Shown piece after piece: positions 7,107 to 14,327 of a DNA stretch of 25,655 bases. Source of the stretch: Betaproteobacteria bacterium (lineage in GTDB: Bacteria; Pseudomonadota; Gammaproteobacteria; Burkholderiales; SG8-39); NCBI GenBank assembly GCA_007280315.1, contig QYQC01000172.1, forward strand, positions 1 through 25,655, given 5' to 3'. The notes below the pieces were generated by a model. The model ran no database searches and was not told the DNA's origin. It saw nothing but the letters and a program-made list of their open reading frames with translations. Position numbers and translations under genes: made by a program. How positions within the stretch are numbered: the first letter of the stretch is position 1; every line of letters begins with the position of its first letter.

Positions 7107-7502
7107 ATGAGCATGAGTGATCCTATCGCCGATATGCTGACCCGCATCCGCAATGCGCAACTTGCGGAAAAGCTGTCGGTGGCGATGCCGTCGTCGCGCG
7201 TGAAAGCGTCCATCGCGCAGGTGCTGAAGGACGAGGGCTACATTGAGGAATTCAAGGTTCGCGACGAGGACGGGAAACCCACCCTCGAAATCGCGCTGAA
7301 GTATTACGCGGGCGAACCGGTGATCGAGAAGATCGAGCGCGTCAGTCGTCCCGGACTGCGCATCTACAAGGGCCGCGACGAAATTCCGAAGATCATGAAT
7401 GGCCTGGGTATCGCCATCGTTTCCACTTCGCGGGGCGTGATGACCGACAGAAAAGCGCGCGCCACCGGGGTCGGCGGCGAAGTGCTGTGTATCGTGGCTT
7501 AA
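7107..7502 (+). CDS. rpsH: 30S ribosomal protein S8
   Basis: S8 binds the central domain of 16S rRNA and, in E. coli, represses the spc operon. The 131-residue product begins MSMSDPIADMLTRIRNAQ and ends with the conserved GIAIVSTSRGVMTDRKAR region followed by GGEVLCIVA. Length and motifs are normal. It is 12 bp from rplF, with a GGGACGA ribosome binding site in between. Confidence 0.98.
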   Translation: MSMSDPIADMLTRIRNAQLAEKLSVAMPSSRVKASIAQVLKDEGYIEEFKVRDEDGKPTLEIALKYYAGEPVIEKIERVSRPGLRIYKGRDEIPKIMNGLGIAIVSTSRGVMTDRKARATGVGGEVLCIVA

Positions 7503-7514
7503 GGGGACGAAACC

Positions 7515-8048
7515 ATGTCGCGAATCGGAAAGAACCCCATTCCAGTGCCCAAGGGCGTCGAAGTGACGCTTTCGGCCGAACAAGTCGCCGTGAAAGGGCC
7601 GTTGGGTACCCTGACACAGCGCTTGAGCAGTGACATCAAGATTGAGCGCGACGGCGACAATCTGCTGTGCCTGGTAAACAACGACTCAACGCGGGCCAAC
7701 GCCATGTCGGGAACCATCCGGGCTCTCGTGGCCAATATGGTCGAAGGCGTTACCAAAGGATTCGAGCGCAAGCTGACGTTGGTCGGCGTCGGATATCGTG
7801 CCCAGGCGCAAGGCGACAAACTGAACCTGGCGCTTGGTTTTTCGCATCCCGTGGTACATCAGATGCCCAAGGGCGTAAGAGTCGAAACGCCGAGCCAGAC
7901 CGAGATCATCCTTCGCGGCAACGACAAGCAGCAGGTCGGCCAGGTCGCCGCCGAGGTGCGTGCCTATCGCAGTCCGGAGCCGTACAAAGGCAAGGGTGTT
8001 CGCTATACAGGCGAGAAAGTGGTCTTGAAAGAGACCAAGAAGAAGTAA
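7515..8048 (+). CDS. rplF: 50S ribosomal protein L6
   Basis: L6 has two similar alpha/beta domains and lies near the GTPase centre. The 177-residue product begins MSRIGKNPIPVPKGVEV and carries the C-terminal family signature PEPYKGKGVRYTGEKV. In many gram-negative species changes in the C-terminal domain affect aminoglycoside response, but nothing unusual is seen here. rplR starts 14 bp later. Confidence 0.98.
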   Translation: MSRIGKNPIPVPKGVEVTLSAEQVAVKGPLGTLTQRLSSDIKIERDGDNLLCLVNNDSTRANAMSGTIRALVANMVEGVTKGFERKLTLVGVGYRAQAQGDKLNLALGFSHPVVHQMPKGVRVETPSQTEIILRGNDKQQVGQVAAEVRAYRSPEPYKGKGVRYTGEKVVLKETKKK

Positions 8049-8062
8049 GCGGAGCTAAAGTC

Positions 8063-8419
8063 ATGATAAATAAAAAGCAGGCGCGACTGCGCCGCGCACG
8101 TAGATCCCGTGCAAAGATTGCCCAACTCAAGGCTGTGCGCCTCGCGGTGCATCGTACCAACAGCCATATTTACGCGCAGGTGATTTCCGCTTGCGGCACC
8201 AAAGTGCTGACCGCCGCATCCACGCTGGAGAAGGAAGTGCGCGCGACAGTGGCCAACGGCGGCAACGTCAAGGCGGCCGAGGCCGTGGGCAAGCGTATTG
8301 CTGCCAAAGCCAGACAACTCGGCATAGAGAAAGTGGCGTTCGACCGTGGTGGCCTGCAGTATCACGGCCGCGTCAAGGCGCTGGCGGAAGCGGCGCGCGA
8401 AGCCGGCCTAAAGTTTTAA
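8063..8419 (+). CDS. rplR: 50S ribosomal protein L18
   Basis: L18 binds 5S rRNA together with L5 and L25. The 118-residue product starts MINKKQARLRRARRSRAKI, the usual basic N-terminal arm, and contains HRTNSHIYAQVIS and the ending FDRGGLQYHGRVKALAEAAR. The ATG at 8063 is preceded by GGAG at 8051-8054. The reading frame is open upstream to 7667, but that stretch is rplF in another frame. Confidence 0.98.
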   Translation: MINKKQARLRRARRSRAKIAQLKAVRLAVHRTNSHIYAQVISACGTKVLTAASTLEKEVRATVANGGNVKAAEAVGKRIAAKARQLGIEKVAFDRGGLQYHGRVKALAEAAREAGLKF

Positions 8420-8431
8420 TCGGGGACGAAT

Positions 8432-8962
8432 ATGGCGAAGATGCAGGGCAGGATGCAGGGCAAGATGGGCCAGGATGATCGCGGCGACGGCATGCGCGAA
8501 AAAATGGTCGCGATCAACCGGGTCACCAAAGTGGTGAAGGGTGGCCGTATTCTGAGCTTTGCCGCGCTTACGGTCGTCGGTGACGGCGACGGCGGAGTCG
8601 GCATGGGCAAGGGCAAATCGCGCGAGGTTCCGGTCGCAGTGCAAAAGGCGATGGAAGAAGCGCGGAAAAAAATGTTTCGTGTCAGCCTGAAGAACGGCAC
8701 GCTGCATCACGCGGTGATGGGACGCCACGGCGCGGCCAAGGTGTACATGCAGCCGGCGTCTGAAGGAACGGGAATCATCGCCGGCGGCGCCATGCGCGCC
8801 GTATTCGAAGTCATGGGCATTACCAACGTGCTCGCCAAGTGCATCGGCTCGGGCAGTCCCTATAACGTGGTACGCGCGACGCTGCAGGGCTTGAAATCCA
8901 TGAACACGCCGTCCGAGATTGCCGCCAAACGCGGCAAGTCGGTCGAAGAAATCACCGGTTGA
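8432..8962 (+). CDS. rpsE: 30S ribosomal protein S5
   Basis: S5 contributes to decoding fidelity and to the mRNA entry helicase. The 176-residue product carries the double-stranded-RNA-binding-like N-terminal domain (VAINRVTKVVKGGRILSF, containing the spectinomycin-contact loop) and the conserved QPASEGTGIIAGGAMRAV segment. The first 22 residues are Met- and Gly-rich with an imperfect repeat (MQGRMQGKMGQ), which is a small local oddity. It ends in the usual AAKRGKSVEEITG. Confidence 0.98.
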   Translation: MAKMQGRMQGKMGQDDRGDGMREKMVAINRVTKVVKGGRILSFAALTVVGDGDGGVGMGKGKSREVPVAVQKAMEEARKKMFRVSLKNGTLHHAVMGRHGAAKVYMQPASEGTGIIAGGAMRAVFEVMGITNVLAKCIGSGSPYNVVRATLQGLKSMNTPSEIAAKRGKSVEEITG

Positions 8963-8970
8963 GGACCATC

Positions 8971-9153
8971 ATGGCGGACAAAAAACTCAGGGTCACCCTG
9001 CTGAAAAGCGTGATTGGCTGCAAAGCAACGCACCGTGCGACCGTGCGCGGGCTGGGCCTGAAGCGCATCAATCACACCGTGGAATTGCAGGACACGCCCG
9101 CGGTTCGCGGCATGATCAACAAGGTCTATTACCTGGTGAAGTGCGAGGCATAA
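8971..9153 (+). CDS. rpmD: 50S ribosomal protein L30
   Basis: The 60-residue product is the normal short bacterial L30, with LRVTLLKSVIGCKATHRATV and LGLKRINHTVELQDTPAV as the two conserved halves. I chose ATG 8971, with GAGG about 8 bp upstream overlapping the rpsE stop, over an in-frame upstream start at 8959. The stop abuts the rplO ATG with no spacer. Confidence 0.97.
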   Translation: MADKKLRVTLLKSVIGCKATHRATVRGLGLKRINHTVELQDTPAVRGMINKVYYLVKCEA

Positions 9154-9804
9154 ATGCAGCTCAATACGATAAAGCCTGCGGCAGGCGCTAAACGACCGCG
9201 CCGCCGCGTCGGACGCGGCATCGGCTCGGGTCTGGGCAAGACTGCAGGTCGCGGCCACAAGGGACAGAAATCCCGCTCCGGCGGATTTCACAAGGTCGGG
9301 TTCGAGGGCGGGCAGATGCCGCTTCAACGGCGCCTGCCTAAACGCGGCTTCAATTCGCTCGCGCGCGGCCTGACCGCCGAAGTGCGCCTGTCGGACCTGC
9401 AAAAAATGCAGATTGAAGCGATCGATTTGAAGGCGCTCAAAGCTGCCGGCGTGGTGCCGGAGGCAACCGAAGTGGTCAAGGTCATCCTGTCTGGAAAACT
9501 TGAACGCAAGGTCAGCTTGAGCGGCCTGCGTGTCACCAAGGGCGCGCGCACGGCGATCGAGGCGGCCGGCGGAAGCATCGCTGCGCTGGAGGTAAAAGCG
9601 CCCGTGGGCAAGGGCAAGAAAGCCAAGGCGCGGGTTGAAGCCATCGCTAAGGCCAAGGCCAGAGCTGAGGCACCGAAGACGGTAAAGGCTGAGCGCACCG
9701 ATAAGGCGAAGGCCAAGGCGAAAGCGCCGAAGGCGGCCAAAGGCGCCGCCGAGCCTGCAGCGAAAGACAAGTCCAAATCCAAGGCAAAGGGCGAGAAGGC
9801 TTAA
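9154..9804 (+). CDS. rplO: 50S ribosomal protein L15 with long Lys/Ala-rich tail
   Basis: L15 is a late-assembly large-subunit protein. The N-terminal glycine- and arginine-rich arm (RRVGRGIGSGLGKTAGRGHKG) and the core end IEAAGGSIAALE at about residues 137-148 identify it. E. coli L15 has 144 residues; this one has 216. The extra 68 or so residues are a highly basic, low-complexity tail of KA, AKAK and KAPKAA units, reminiscent of histone-H1-like tails. The frame continues without a break into a normal TAA, so it looks genuine rather than a frameshift. rpmD ends directly before it and secY follows directly. Confidence 0.96.
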   Translation: MQLNTIKPAAGAKRPRRRVGRGIGSGLGKTAGRGHKGQKSRSGGFHKVGFEGGQMPLQRRLPKRGFNSLARGLTAEVRLSDLQKMQIEAIDLKALKAAGVVPEATEVVKVILSGKLERKVSLSGLRVTKGARTAIEAAGGSIAALEVKAPVGKGKKAKARVEAIAKAKARAEAPKTVKAERTDKAKAKAKAPKAAKGAAEPAAKDKSKSKAKGEKA

Positions 9805-9819
9805 TTGCCGCTCCACGCA

Positions 9820-11145
9820 ATGGCGACCCCAGCTCAAAATATCGGCAAGTCCGGCAAGTTCGGCGACCTGAAAAAGCGTCTCCTGTTCCTGCTCGGCGCG
9901 CTGGTCGTGTTCCGTACCGGTGCGCATATTCCGGTGCCCGGAATCGACCCGAACGTGCTCGCCGATCTGTTCAAGTCGCAGCAAGGCGGGATTCTCGGCA
10001 TGTTCAACATGTTCTCCGGCGGGGCCCTGTCGCGCTTCACTATCTTCGCCCTGGGGATCATGCCCTACATTTCCTCGTCGATCATCATGCAGCTGATGAC
10101 TACGGTATCGCCGCATCTTGAGCAACTGAAGAAGGAAGGCCAGGCGGGGCAGCGCAAGATCACGCAGTACACGCGTTATGGAACGGTGTTTCTGGCGCTG
10201 TTTCAGGCGATCGGCATTTCCATCGCGCTCGAATCGCAGCCCGGTCTGGTGCTCGATCCGGGTCTGATGTTCCGCTTTGTTACCGTGAGTACGCTGGTGA
10301 CCGGAACCATGTTCCTGATGTGGCTGGGCGAGCAGATCACAGAGCGCGGCCTGGGCAACGGCATTTCGATCATCATTTTCGCGGGCATCGCCGCGGGCCT
10401 GCCCAACGCCGTTGGTGGCACCCTGGAACTGGTGCGTACCGGCGCTATGCATCCGCTCACGGCGCTCTTGATCGCGACGGCCGTCGTGCTGGTGACCTGG
10501 GCCGTATGCTTCGTCGAGCGCGGCCAGCGCAAGATCCTGGTGAACTACGCCAAGCGCCAGGTTGGCAATAAAATCTATGGCGGCCAGGCGTCGCACCTGC
10601 CGTTCAAACTCAATATGGCGGGGGTGATCCCGCCGATTTTTGCCTCGAGTATCATCCTGTTTCCGGCGACGCTGGCCGGATGGTTCGGTCAAAGCGAAGG
10701 GATGAGCTGGCTGCGCGATATCTCCGGCACGTTGTCACCGGGTCAGCCGATTTACGTCATGCTGTATGCCGGTGCGATCATATTTTTCTGTTTTTTCTAC
10801 ACCGCGTTGCAGTACAACCCGAAGGACACCGCGGATAACCTGAAAAAAAGCGGCGCATTCGTCCCCGGGATCCGGCCGGGCGATCAGACCGCGCGCTATC
10901 TTGAGAAAATTCTCACGCGACTGACCATGGCCGGAGCGATCTATGTGACCCTGGTATGCCTGCTGCCCGAATTCATGATTTTGAAGTGGAACGTGCCGTT
11001 CTATTTCGGCGGAACCTCGCTCTTGATCATTGTGGTGGTGACTATGGATTTCATGTCCCAGGTGCAGGCCTACATCATGTCGCACCAATATGAAAGCCTG
11101 TTGAAGAAAGCGAATTTCAAGGGCGCTGGTTTTCCCACACGCTGA
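9820..11145 (+). CDS. secY: Protein translocase subunit SecY
   Basis: SecY forms the membrane channel of the Sec translocon. The 441-residue product has ten hydrophobic segments; GAHIPVPGIDPN follows the first helix and GGALSRFTIFALGIMPYISSSIIMQ spans plug and second helix regions (given here in part). The cytosolic loop RGLGNGISIIIFAGI and the ending ESLLKKANF are typical. Two starts are possible: ATG 9820, which matches family N-termini (MATPAQNIGKSGKFGDLKKR), and TTG 9805, directly after the rplO stop and 5 nt from a GAGAAGG ribosome binding site, which would add five residues. I prefer 9820 on homology, with real doubt. Confidence 0.95.
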   Translation: MATPAQNIGKSGKFGDLKKRLLFLLGALVVFRTGAHIPVPGIDPNVLADLFKSQQGGILGMFNMFSGGALSRFTIFALGIMPYISSSIIMQLMTTVSPHLEQLKKEGQAGQRKITQYTRYGTVFLALFQAIGISIALESQPGLVLDPGLMFRFVTVSTLVTGTMFLMWLGEQITERGLGNGISIIIFAGIAAGLPNAVGGTLELVRTGAMHPLTALLIATAVVLVTWAVCFVERGQRKILVNYAKRQVGNKIYGGQASHLPFKLNMAGVIPPIFASSIILFPATLAGWFGQSEGMSWLRDISGTLSPGQPIYVMLYAGAIIFFCFFYTALQYNPKDTADNLKKSGAFVPGIRPGDQTARYLEKILTRLTMAGAIYVTLVCLLPEFMILKWNVPFYFGGTSLLIIVVVTMDFMSQVQAYIMSHQYESLLKKANFKGAGFPTR

Positions 11146-11363
11146 TGGCGAAAGAAGACGTTATCGAGATGCAGGGGGAGATCGTGGAGAATCTCCCGAA
11201 CGCGACGTTCAGGGTTAAGCTGGAAAACGGCCACATAGTGTTGGGCCATATCTCGGGCAAGATGCGCATGCACTACATTCGCATATTGCCGGGCGACAAG
11301 GTGACGGTGGAGTTGACGCCGTATGATTTGACAAGAGCGCGGATCGTTTTCCGTGCGAAGTAG
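11145..11363 (+). CDS. infA: Translation initiation factor IF-1
   Basis: IF-1 is a single OB-fold that occupies the ribosomal A site during initiation. The 72-residue product is exactly family length, beginning MAKEDVIEMQGEIVENLPNA and including GHISGKMRMHYIRILPGD. The start overlaps the secY stop by one base (TGATG). Placement between secY and rpmJ is common in betaproteobacteria and differs from E. coli, where infA lies elsewhere. No in-window evidence speaks for a second copy. Confidence 0.97.
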   Translation: MAKEDVIEMQGEIVENLPNATFRVKLENGHIVLGHISGKMRMHYIRILPGDKVTVELTPYDLTRARIVFRAK

Positions 11364-11417
11364 TCCGGGTGCGGGCGTAACAGCGCGGGCCGGACCCGAG
11401 CGGAGCAGGAGAGCACC

Positions 11418-11531
11418 ATGAAAGTACAGGCATCGGTAAAAAAGATGTGCCGCAACTGCAAAGTCATTCGCAGGAAGAGAGTGGTGCGCGTGATCTGCAC
11501 CAACCCGCGGCATAAACAGCGTCAAGGTTAA
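11418..11531 (+). CDS. rpmJ: 50S ribosomal protein L36 (zinc-binding type)
   Basis: A 37-codon frame opens with ATG at 11418 and reads MKVQASVKKMCRNCKVIRRK, then RVVRVICTNPRHKQRQG. Cys11, Cys14, Cys27 and His32 form the zinc ribbon of the C+ form of L36. AGGAGAG at 11406-11412 is a good ribosome binding site. A 54-bp gap precedes it. It is the last gene before the alpha-part promoter. Confidence 0.97.
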   Translation: MKVQASVKKMCRNCKVIRRKRVVRVICTNPRHKQRQG

Positions 11532-11565
11532 TTGACTGGTAGAGAGCATGATATCAAGCTATAAT
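11532..11565 (+). promoter_or_regulatory. Probable promoter of the alpha part (upstream of rpsM)
   Basis: A perfect TATAAT lies at 11560-11565. A TTGACT at 11532-11537 is the best -35 word nearby, but the spacing is 22 bp, well beyond the optimum; at the ideal 17-bp distance the hexamer is only TGGTAG. The gap between rpmJ and rpsM is where many bacteria have the alpha promoter, so the -10 is probably real and the -35 contact weak or activator-assisted. Confidence 0.55.
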
Positions 11566-11594
11566 TATCGGTTTCGCATTCTTGGAGTGAACTA

Positions 11595-11975
11595 ATGGCC
11601 CGTATTGCAGGTGTCAACATTCCAAACCACCAACACGCCGAGATTGCGCTGACTGCGATCTTCGGTATCGGACGGGCGCGTGCGCAGGCGATTTGCGTCG
11701 CGGCCAAGGTCGGATCCTCGGCCAAGATCAAGGACCTGTCGGACTCCGACATGGAACGCTTGCGTGAAGAAGTGGCCAAATTTTCGGTCGAAGGCGACCT
11801 GCGGCGCGAAGTGTCGATGTCGATCAAGCGCCTGATGGATCTGGGCTGCTATCGCGGCTCCCGCCATCGCAAAGGCCTGCCGGTGCGCGGCCAGCGCACG
11901 CGTACCAACGCGCGTACGCGCAAGGGTCCGCGCAAGGCCGCAATCAAGATGAAATCGGCGGCGACCAAGACATAG
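11595..11975 (+). CDS. rpsM: 30S ribosomal protein S13
   Basis: S13 in the 30S head contacts the P-site tRNA and forms bridges to L5. The 126-residue product begins MARIAGVNIPNHQHAEIAL and has the helix-two-turn-helix segment FGIGRARAQAICVAAKV and the basic tail RGQRTRTNARTRKGPRKAA. TTGGAGTGA upstream contains the ribosome binding site. Unusually, 118 bp separate its stop from rpsK, and that gap contains two strong hairpins. Confidence 0.98.
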   Translation: MARIAGVNIPNHQHAEIALTAIFGIGRARAQAICVAAKVGSSAKIKDLSDSDMERLREEVAKFSVEGDLRREVSMSIKRLMDLGCYRGSRHRKGLPVRGQRTRTNARTRKGPRKAAIKMKSAATKT

Positions 11976-11977
11976 AA

Positions 11978-12005
11978 CCGGTTGCAAAATCAGTTTTGCA
12001 ACCGG
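11978..12005 (+). repeat. Perfect 12-bp hairpin between rpsM and rpsK
   Basis: CCGGTTGCAAAA (11978-11989) and TTTTGCAACCGG (11994-12005) are exact reverse complements around a TCAG loop. It starts 2 bp after the rpsM stop. It is not followed by a T-run, although the A/T pairs sit at the loop end. It could be an RNA processing or stability element, an r-protein binding site, or a small dispersed repeat. Confidence 0.75.
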
Positions 12006-12017
12006 CCAATTTAGGGG

Positions 12018-12045
12018 GGTATGAGGGGATGTATTCCCTCATACC
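12018..12045 (+). repeat. Second hairpin (12-bp stem) between rpsM and rpsK
   Basis: GGTATGAGGGGA (12018-12029) pairs with TTCCCTCATACC (12034-12045) around a TGTA loop, with one G-T wobble. It lies 12 bp after the first hairpin and 48 bp before rpsK. The two stems share no sequence, so this is not a duplicated element. It also lacks a following T-run. Confidence 0.72.
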
Positions 12046-12093
12046 GAAACGGAACTAAGCCCCGGATCAACGGATACGTAGAGGAACGCATAA

Positions 12094-12504
12094 ATGGCCA
12101 AACCCCCGAGCGCAGGCGCCACCGCCGCCGCGCGTGTACGCAAGAAGGTAAAGAAGAACGTTGCCGAAGGCATCGCGCATATACACGCGTCGTTCAACAA
12201 TACCATCATCACCATCACTGACCGCCAGGGAAATGCGCTGTCCTGGGCGACCTCCGGCGCCGCCGGTTTCAAGGGCTCGCGCAAATCGACGCCCTTCGCG
12301 GCGCAGATTGCCGCCGAGCAGGCCGGCAAAGCAGCACAGGAATGCGGCGTGAAAAACGTCGAAGTCCGCATCAAAGGCCCGGGCCCCGGACGCGAGTCCG
12401 CAGTGCGCGCCCTGAACGCGATAGGACTGAAAATCACCAGCATCAGCGATGTGACGCCGGTGCCACACAACGGCTGCCGCCCGCCCAAGCGCCGGCGCAT
12501 CTAA
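12094..12504 (+). CDS. rpsK: 30S ribosomal protein S11
   Basis: S11 shapes the platform of the 30S subunit near the E site. The 136-residue product contains AEGIAHIHASFNNTIITITD and ends with ISDVTPVPHNGCRPPKRRRI, both diagnostic. It is a few residues longer at the N-terminus than E. coli S11 (129), with an Ala-rich start MAKPPSAGATAAARVRKKV. The ribosome binding site is GAGGAACGC just upstream. rpsD starts 12 bp later. Confidence 0.98.
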   Translation: MAKPPSAGATAAARVRKKVKKNVAEGIAHIHASFNNTIITITDRQGNALSWATSGAAGFKGSRKSTPFAAQIAAEQAGKAAQECGVKNVEVRIKGPGPGRESAVRALNAIGLKITSISDVTPVPHNGCRPPKRRRI

Positions 12505-12516
12505 GGAGACTGGAAC

Positions 12517-13146
12517 GTGGCCCGCAACCTAGACCCGAAATGCCGCCAGTGCCGCCGCGAAGGCGAGAAACTGTTCTTAAAAGGCGAGAAATGCTTTACC
12601 GATAAATGCGCCGTCGAGCGCCGCGCCTACGCGCCGGGCCAGCACGGCCAGAAGAGCGGGCAGCGCCTGTCCGACTACGGCAAGCAACTGCGCGAGAAGC
12701 AGAAAATCCGCCGGATTTACGGCATTCTCGAGCGCCAGTTCCGTGGCATCTACGCACTGGCCGCGCGCCAGAAAGGCATCACCGGCGAGAGTCTGCTGCA
12801 AATGCTCGAATCGCGCCTGGACACGGTGTGCTTCCGCATGGGTTTCGGCGCTTCGCGCAACGAGGCGCGTCAGGTGGTGCGTCACAACGGCATTATGGTA
12901 AACGGCAAACGCGTCAACATTCCGTCCTACCATGTGCGCACCGGCGACACCGTCGAGGTTGCGGAAAAGGCGAAAGCCCAGCTGCGCATCAAGGGAGCGT
13001 CCACAGCAGCCGCATCACGCGGCATTCCCGAGTGGCTGGAAGTCGATAGCACGGCATTGAAGGGTATGTTCAAGGCCAAACCGCAGCGCAGCGAACTGCC
13101 TTCGACCATCAACGAAAGCCTGGTAGTCGAACTGTATTCCAAGTAA
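12517..13146 (+). CDS. rpsD: 30S ribosomal protein S4 (GTG start, zinc-binding type)
   Basis: S4 nucleates 16S rRNA folding and in E. coli represses the alpha operon. The 209-residue protein begins at GTG 12517 (MARNLDPKCRQCRREGEKL), with AAGGAGA about 8 bp upstream. Cys9, Cys12, Cys26 and Cys31 form a CX2C-X13-CX4C zinc site, unlike E. coli S4, which lacks it. The S4 RNA-binding domain is seen at LESRLDTVCFRMGFGASRNE (about residues 96-115). No ATG alternative fits the family N-terminus. Confidence 0.98.
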   Translation: MARNLDPKCRQCRREGEKLFLKGEKCFTDKCAVERRAYAPGQHGQKSGQRLSDYGKQLREKQKIRRIYGILERQFRGIYALAARQKGITGESLLQMLESRLDTVCFRMGFGASRNEARQVVRHNGIMVNGKRVNIPSYHVRTGDTVEVAEKAKAQLRIKGASTAAASRGIPEWLEVDSTALKGMFKAKPQRSELPSTINESLVVELYSK

Positions 13147-13173
13147 TCGTAAAAGTTTCCCAGAGGAACCTCC

Positions 13174-14157
13174 ATGCAAAGCAGTGGATTTCTGAAACCG
13201 CGCATTATCGACGTGCAGAGCATCGCTCCCAATCATGCCCGAGTGGTGATGGAGCCGTTCGAACGGGGCTACGGCCACACGCTGGGCAACGCCCTGCGGC
13301 GCGTACTCCTGTCCTCGATGCCGGGGTTTGCCCCGACCGAGGTACAGATCTCCGGCGTGCTGCACGAATATTCGACCATCGACGGCGTGCAGGAAGACGT
13401 GGTCGATATCCTGCTCAACCTCAAGGGCGTCGTGCTGAAAATGCATAACCGCACCGAAGCCCTGCTGACGCTTAAGAAAAAAGGCGAAGGCGCGGTGACC
13501 GCGGCCGACATCGAAGCGTCGCACGACGTGGAAATCATCAATCCAGAGCACGTCATTGCCCATCTCTCGCCCGGCGGCAAGCTGGAGATGCAGATCAAGG
13601 TTGAGCGTGGCCGCGGCTACGAGCCGGGCAACCTGCGCATCGTGCCCGAGGAAACCAAGGGCATCGGCAAAATCATTCTCGATGCGTCTTTTTCGCCGGT
13701 GCGGCGCGTCAGCTACGCGGTTGAGTCGGCGCGGGTGGAACAACGCACCGACCTCGACAAACTGATCATGGACATCGAGACCAACGGCGTGGTCGAGCCG
13801 GAAGAGGCGATACGCTATGCCGCGCGGGTCCTGGTGGAGCAGTTGTCGGTGTTCGCCGCGCTCGAAGGCACGCCGATCGCGAGCGAGCCGGTCAAGGCGC
13901 CACAGGTCGATCCGATTCTGCTGCGCCCGGTGGACGATCTGGAGCTGACGGTGCGTTCGGCCAATTGCCTGAAGGCCGAGAACATCTATTACATCGGCGA
14001 TCTGATTCAGCGTACCGAGACGGAGTTGTTGAAAACGCCGAACTTGGGCCGCAAGTCGCTCAATGAGATCAAGGAAGTGCTCGCTTCGCGCGGCCTGACC
14101 CTGGGAATGAAGCTGGAGAACTGGCCGCCCGCAGGGCTGGAAGTCGCACGCGTCTGA
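13174..14157 (+). CDS. rpoA: DNA-directed RNA polymerase subunit alpha
   Basis: The alpha subunit nucleates RNA polymerase assembly and contacts UP elements and activators. The 327-residue product has the N-terminal dimerisation domain (EPFERGYGHTLGNALRRVLL near residues 27-46) and the C-terminal domain, where TVRSANCLKAEN carries Arg261, Asn264 and Lys267, equivalent to the DNA-contact residues around Arg265 of E. coli alpha. GRKSLNEIKE follows. It ends in LENWPPAGLEVARV. AGAGGAAC is the ribosome binding site. A 170-bp structured gap separates it from rplQ. Confidence 0.98.
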   Translation: MQSSGFLKPRIIDVQSIAPNHARVVMEPFERGYGHTLGNALRRVLLSSMPGFAPTEVQISGVLHEYSTIDGVQEDVVDILLNLKGVVLKMHNRTEALLTLKKKGEGAVTAADIEASHDVEIINPEHVIAHLSPGGKLEMQIKVERGRGYEPGNLRIVPEETKGIGKIILDASFSPVRRVSYAVESARVEQRTDLDKLIMDIETNGVVEPEEAIRYAARVLVEQLSVFAALEGTPIASEPVKAPQVDPILLRPVDDLELTVRSANCLKAENIYYIGDLIQRTETELLKTPNLGRKSLNEIKEVLASRGLTLGMKLENWPPAGLEVARV

Positions 14158-14240
14158 GAGGAATCCGACTGCGGCTGACGGCGCAGGAAGAGGGAAACTG
14201 AACAAAGGGGCGACGCCTCCTTGTATATCCGCCAAGTCAG

Positions 14241-14280
14241 AGGAAGCGCTGATGGTGGATTTGGTTCAATAGCGCTTCCT
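14241..14280 (+). repeat. Inverted repeat between rpoA and rplQ
   Basis: AGGAAGCGCT (14241-14250) and AGCGCTTCCT (14271-14280) are exact reverse complements separated by 20 nt. As RNA this is a 10-bp stem with a large loop; as DNA it could also be a protein-binding dyad. A weak promoter-like pair, TTGGTT at 14261-14266 and AATTAT at 14284-14289, overlaps it. Confidence 0.6.
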
Positions 14281-14289
14281 GAGAATTAT

Positions 14290-14308
14290 CGCCCTCGGGA
14301 CGAGGGCG
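14290..14308 (+). promoter_or_regulatory. Compact hairpin in the rplQ leader
   Basis: CGCCCTCG (14290-14297) and CGAGGGCG (14301-14308) form a perfect 8-bp stem with a GGA loop, 19 bp before the rplQ start. It is not followed by Ts, so termination is unlikely. It lies just upstream of the AGAGGCAAG ribosome binding site and could tune rplQ translation. Confidence 0.55.
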
Positions 14309-14327
14309 GAACAGAAGAGGCAAGAAC

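Noticed and set aside
8860..10692. A 610-codon open frame on the - strand opposite rpsE, rpmD, rplO and secY
   Set aside because: It lies wholly antisense to confidently identified genes, its product is His/Arg/Gln-rich without any recognisable domain, and GC-rich codon use on the other strand readily produces such frames.
13015..14235. A 406-codon open frame on the - strand opposite rpsD and rpoA
   Set aside because: Antisense shadow of two highly conserved genes; no domain or ribosome binding site supports it.
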